From CAZWDL01 sp964632995 (lineage in GTDB: Bacteria; Bacteroidota; Bacteroidia; Chitinophagales; Saprospiraceae), in contig CAZWDL010000039.1 of NCBI GenBank assembly GCA_964632995.1, forward strand, positions 1 through 54,391: a DNA stretch of 54,391 nucleotides, in the 5' to 3' direction. Made by a program: the position numbers and the translations under genes. The notes beneath the pieces are model-generated. The model had not been told where the DNA came from and did not search any database. It saw nothing but the letters and a program-made list of their open reading frames with translations. Position 1 is the stretch's first letter. The number at the start of each line of letters is the position of its first letter. This document shows positions 54,287 through 54,391 of this stretch, piece by piece.

Positions 54287-54391
54287 ATTTTTGGTTTAGC
54301 GCTCTGGCAGTTTAGCGCCCCGGCTGCTTTGCAGCGGGGCTGTTTAGGAGTTTAGGAGTTTAGGGCTTACCCCGGGAAACCCTGGGAAAAC
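54287..54391. repeat. upstream edge with hairpin and TTTAGG-type units
   Basis: Holds a GC-rich hairpin (GCCCCGGCTGC, TTT, GCAGCGGGGC) near 54317-54340 and then GTTTAGGAGTTTAGGAGTTTAGG up to 54364. The units match the repeats at 45841-46787 and 48507-48655. The cpsB promoter probably lies beyond the window or inside this stretch. Confidence 0.6.

Noticed and set aside
53495..54355. Plus-strand frame of 286 codons opposite the CpsB-like gene
   Set aside because: Antisense shadow. The minus-strand protein has all PHP metal-site motifs.

Overview
The window looks like an extracellular or capsular polysaccharide locus of a Bacteroidota member, probably a Saprospiria/Lewinella-type marine bacterium. 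The evidence is a secreted protein with a C-terminal type IX secretion (T9SS) sorting domain, a Bacteroidota-style Wza/Wzc/CpsB set, and Bacteroidota-type intergenic palindromes. The genus is an inference. I see no rRNA, tRNA, CRISPR array or transposase gene. Almost everything from about 54.3 kb down to 2.2 kb is on the minus strand, so the locus reads right to left. Only a broken methyltransferase and an acyltransferase-like gene at the left edge are on the plus strand.

Layout in the direction of transcription: (1) 54.3-48.7 kb, regulation and export: CpsB-like PHP phosphatase, Wza-like lipoprotein, Wzc-like tyrosine autokinase with a Gly-Tyr tail, and Wzm ABC permease. (2) 48.3-45.5 kb, a graveyard of small toxin-antitoxin-type genes broken by different events (two palindromic insertions, a frameshift, a truncation), TTTAGG-type repeats and a four-helix-bundle gene. 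(3) 45.8-38.0 kb, one complete wzt ATPase gene and three decayed wzt 5' ends. Between them lie a DprE1/DprE2-like polyprenyl-phosphate-sugar module with a GT-C-like membrane protein and a GT2 enzyme, and a sugar-nucleotide epimerase. (4) 37.9-16.4 kb, the variable, mostly AT-richer block: about a dozen glycosyltransferases including a GT10 fucosyltransferase, three sulfotransferases, an epimerase, a UDP-galactopyranose-mutase-like flavoprotein, a Wzy-like polymerase and a WcaF-like acetyltransferase. (5) 15.7-2.2 kb: a GT2/DUF2304/membrane-protein trio, gmd and fcl for GDP-L-fucose, a WecA-type initiating transferase, further glycosyltransferases, a methyltransferase and the T9SS protein.

Inferred working model: WecA-like transferase loads the first sugar on undecaprenyl phosphate. 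Gmd and Fcl supply GDP-fucose, which the GT10 enzyme can use. Other transferases, sulfotransferases, acetyl- and methyltransferases build and decorate the chain. Wzm/Wzt and Wza/Wzc/CpsB export it and control its length. The product would be a fucosylated, sulfated polysaccharide. Both a Wzy-like polymerase and an ABC exporter are present, and no Wzx flippase is visible.

The most unusual signals are the four wzt 5' ends bracketing gene cassettes, a composition break inside the intact wzt, a 156-157 bp MITE-like family with apparent 4-bp target duplications (one copy exactly splits a DUF2283 gene), a second palindrome that exactly splits a vapC remnant, and a glycosyltransferase gene cut by a single in-frame amber codon. 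Several frameshifts are single-base contractions at short homopolymers and could be sequencing errors.
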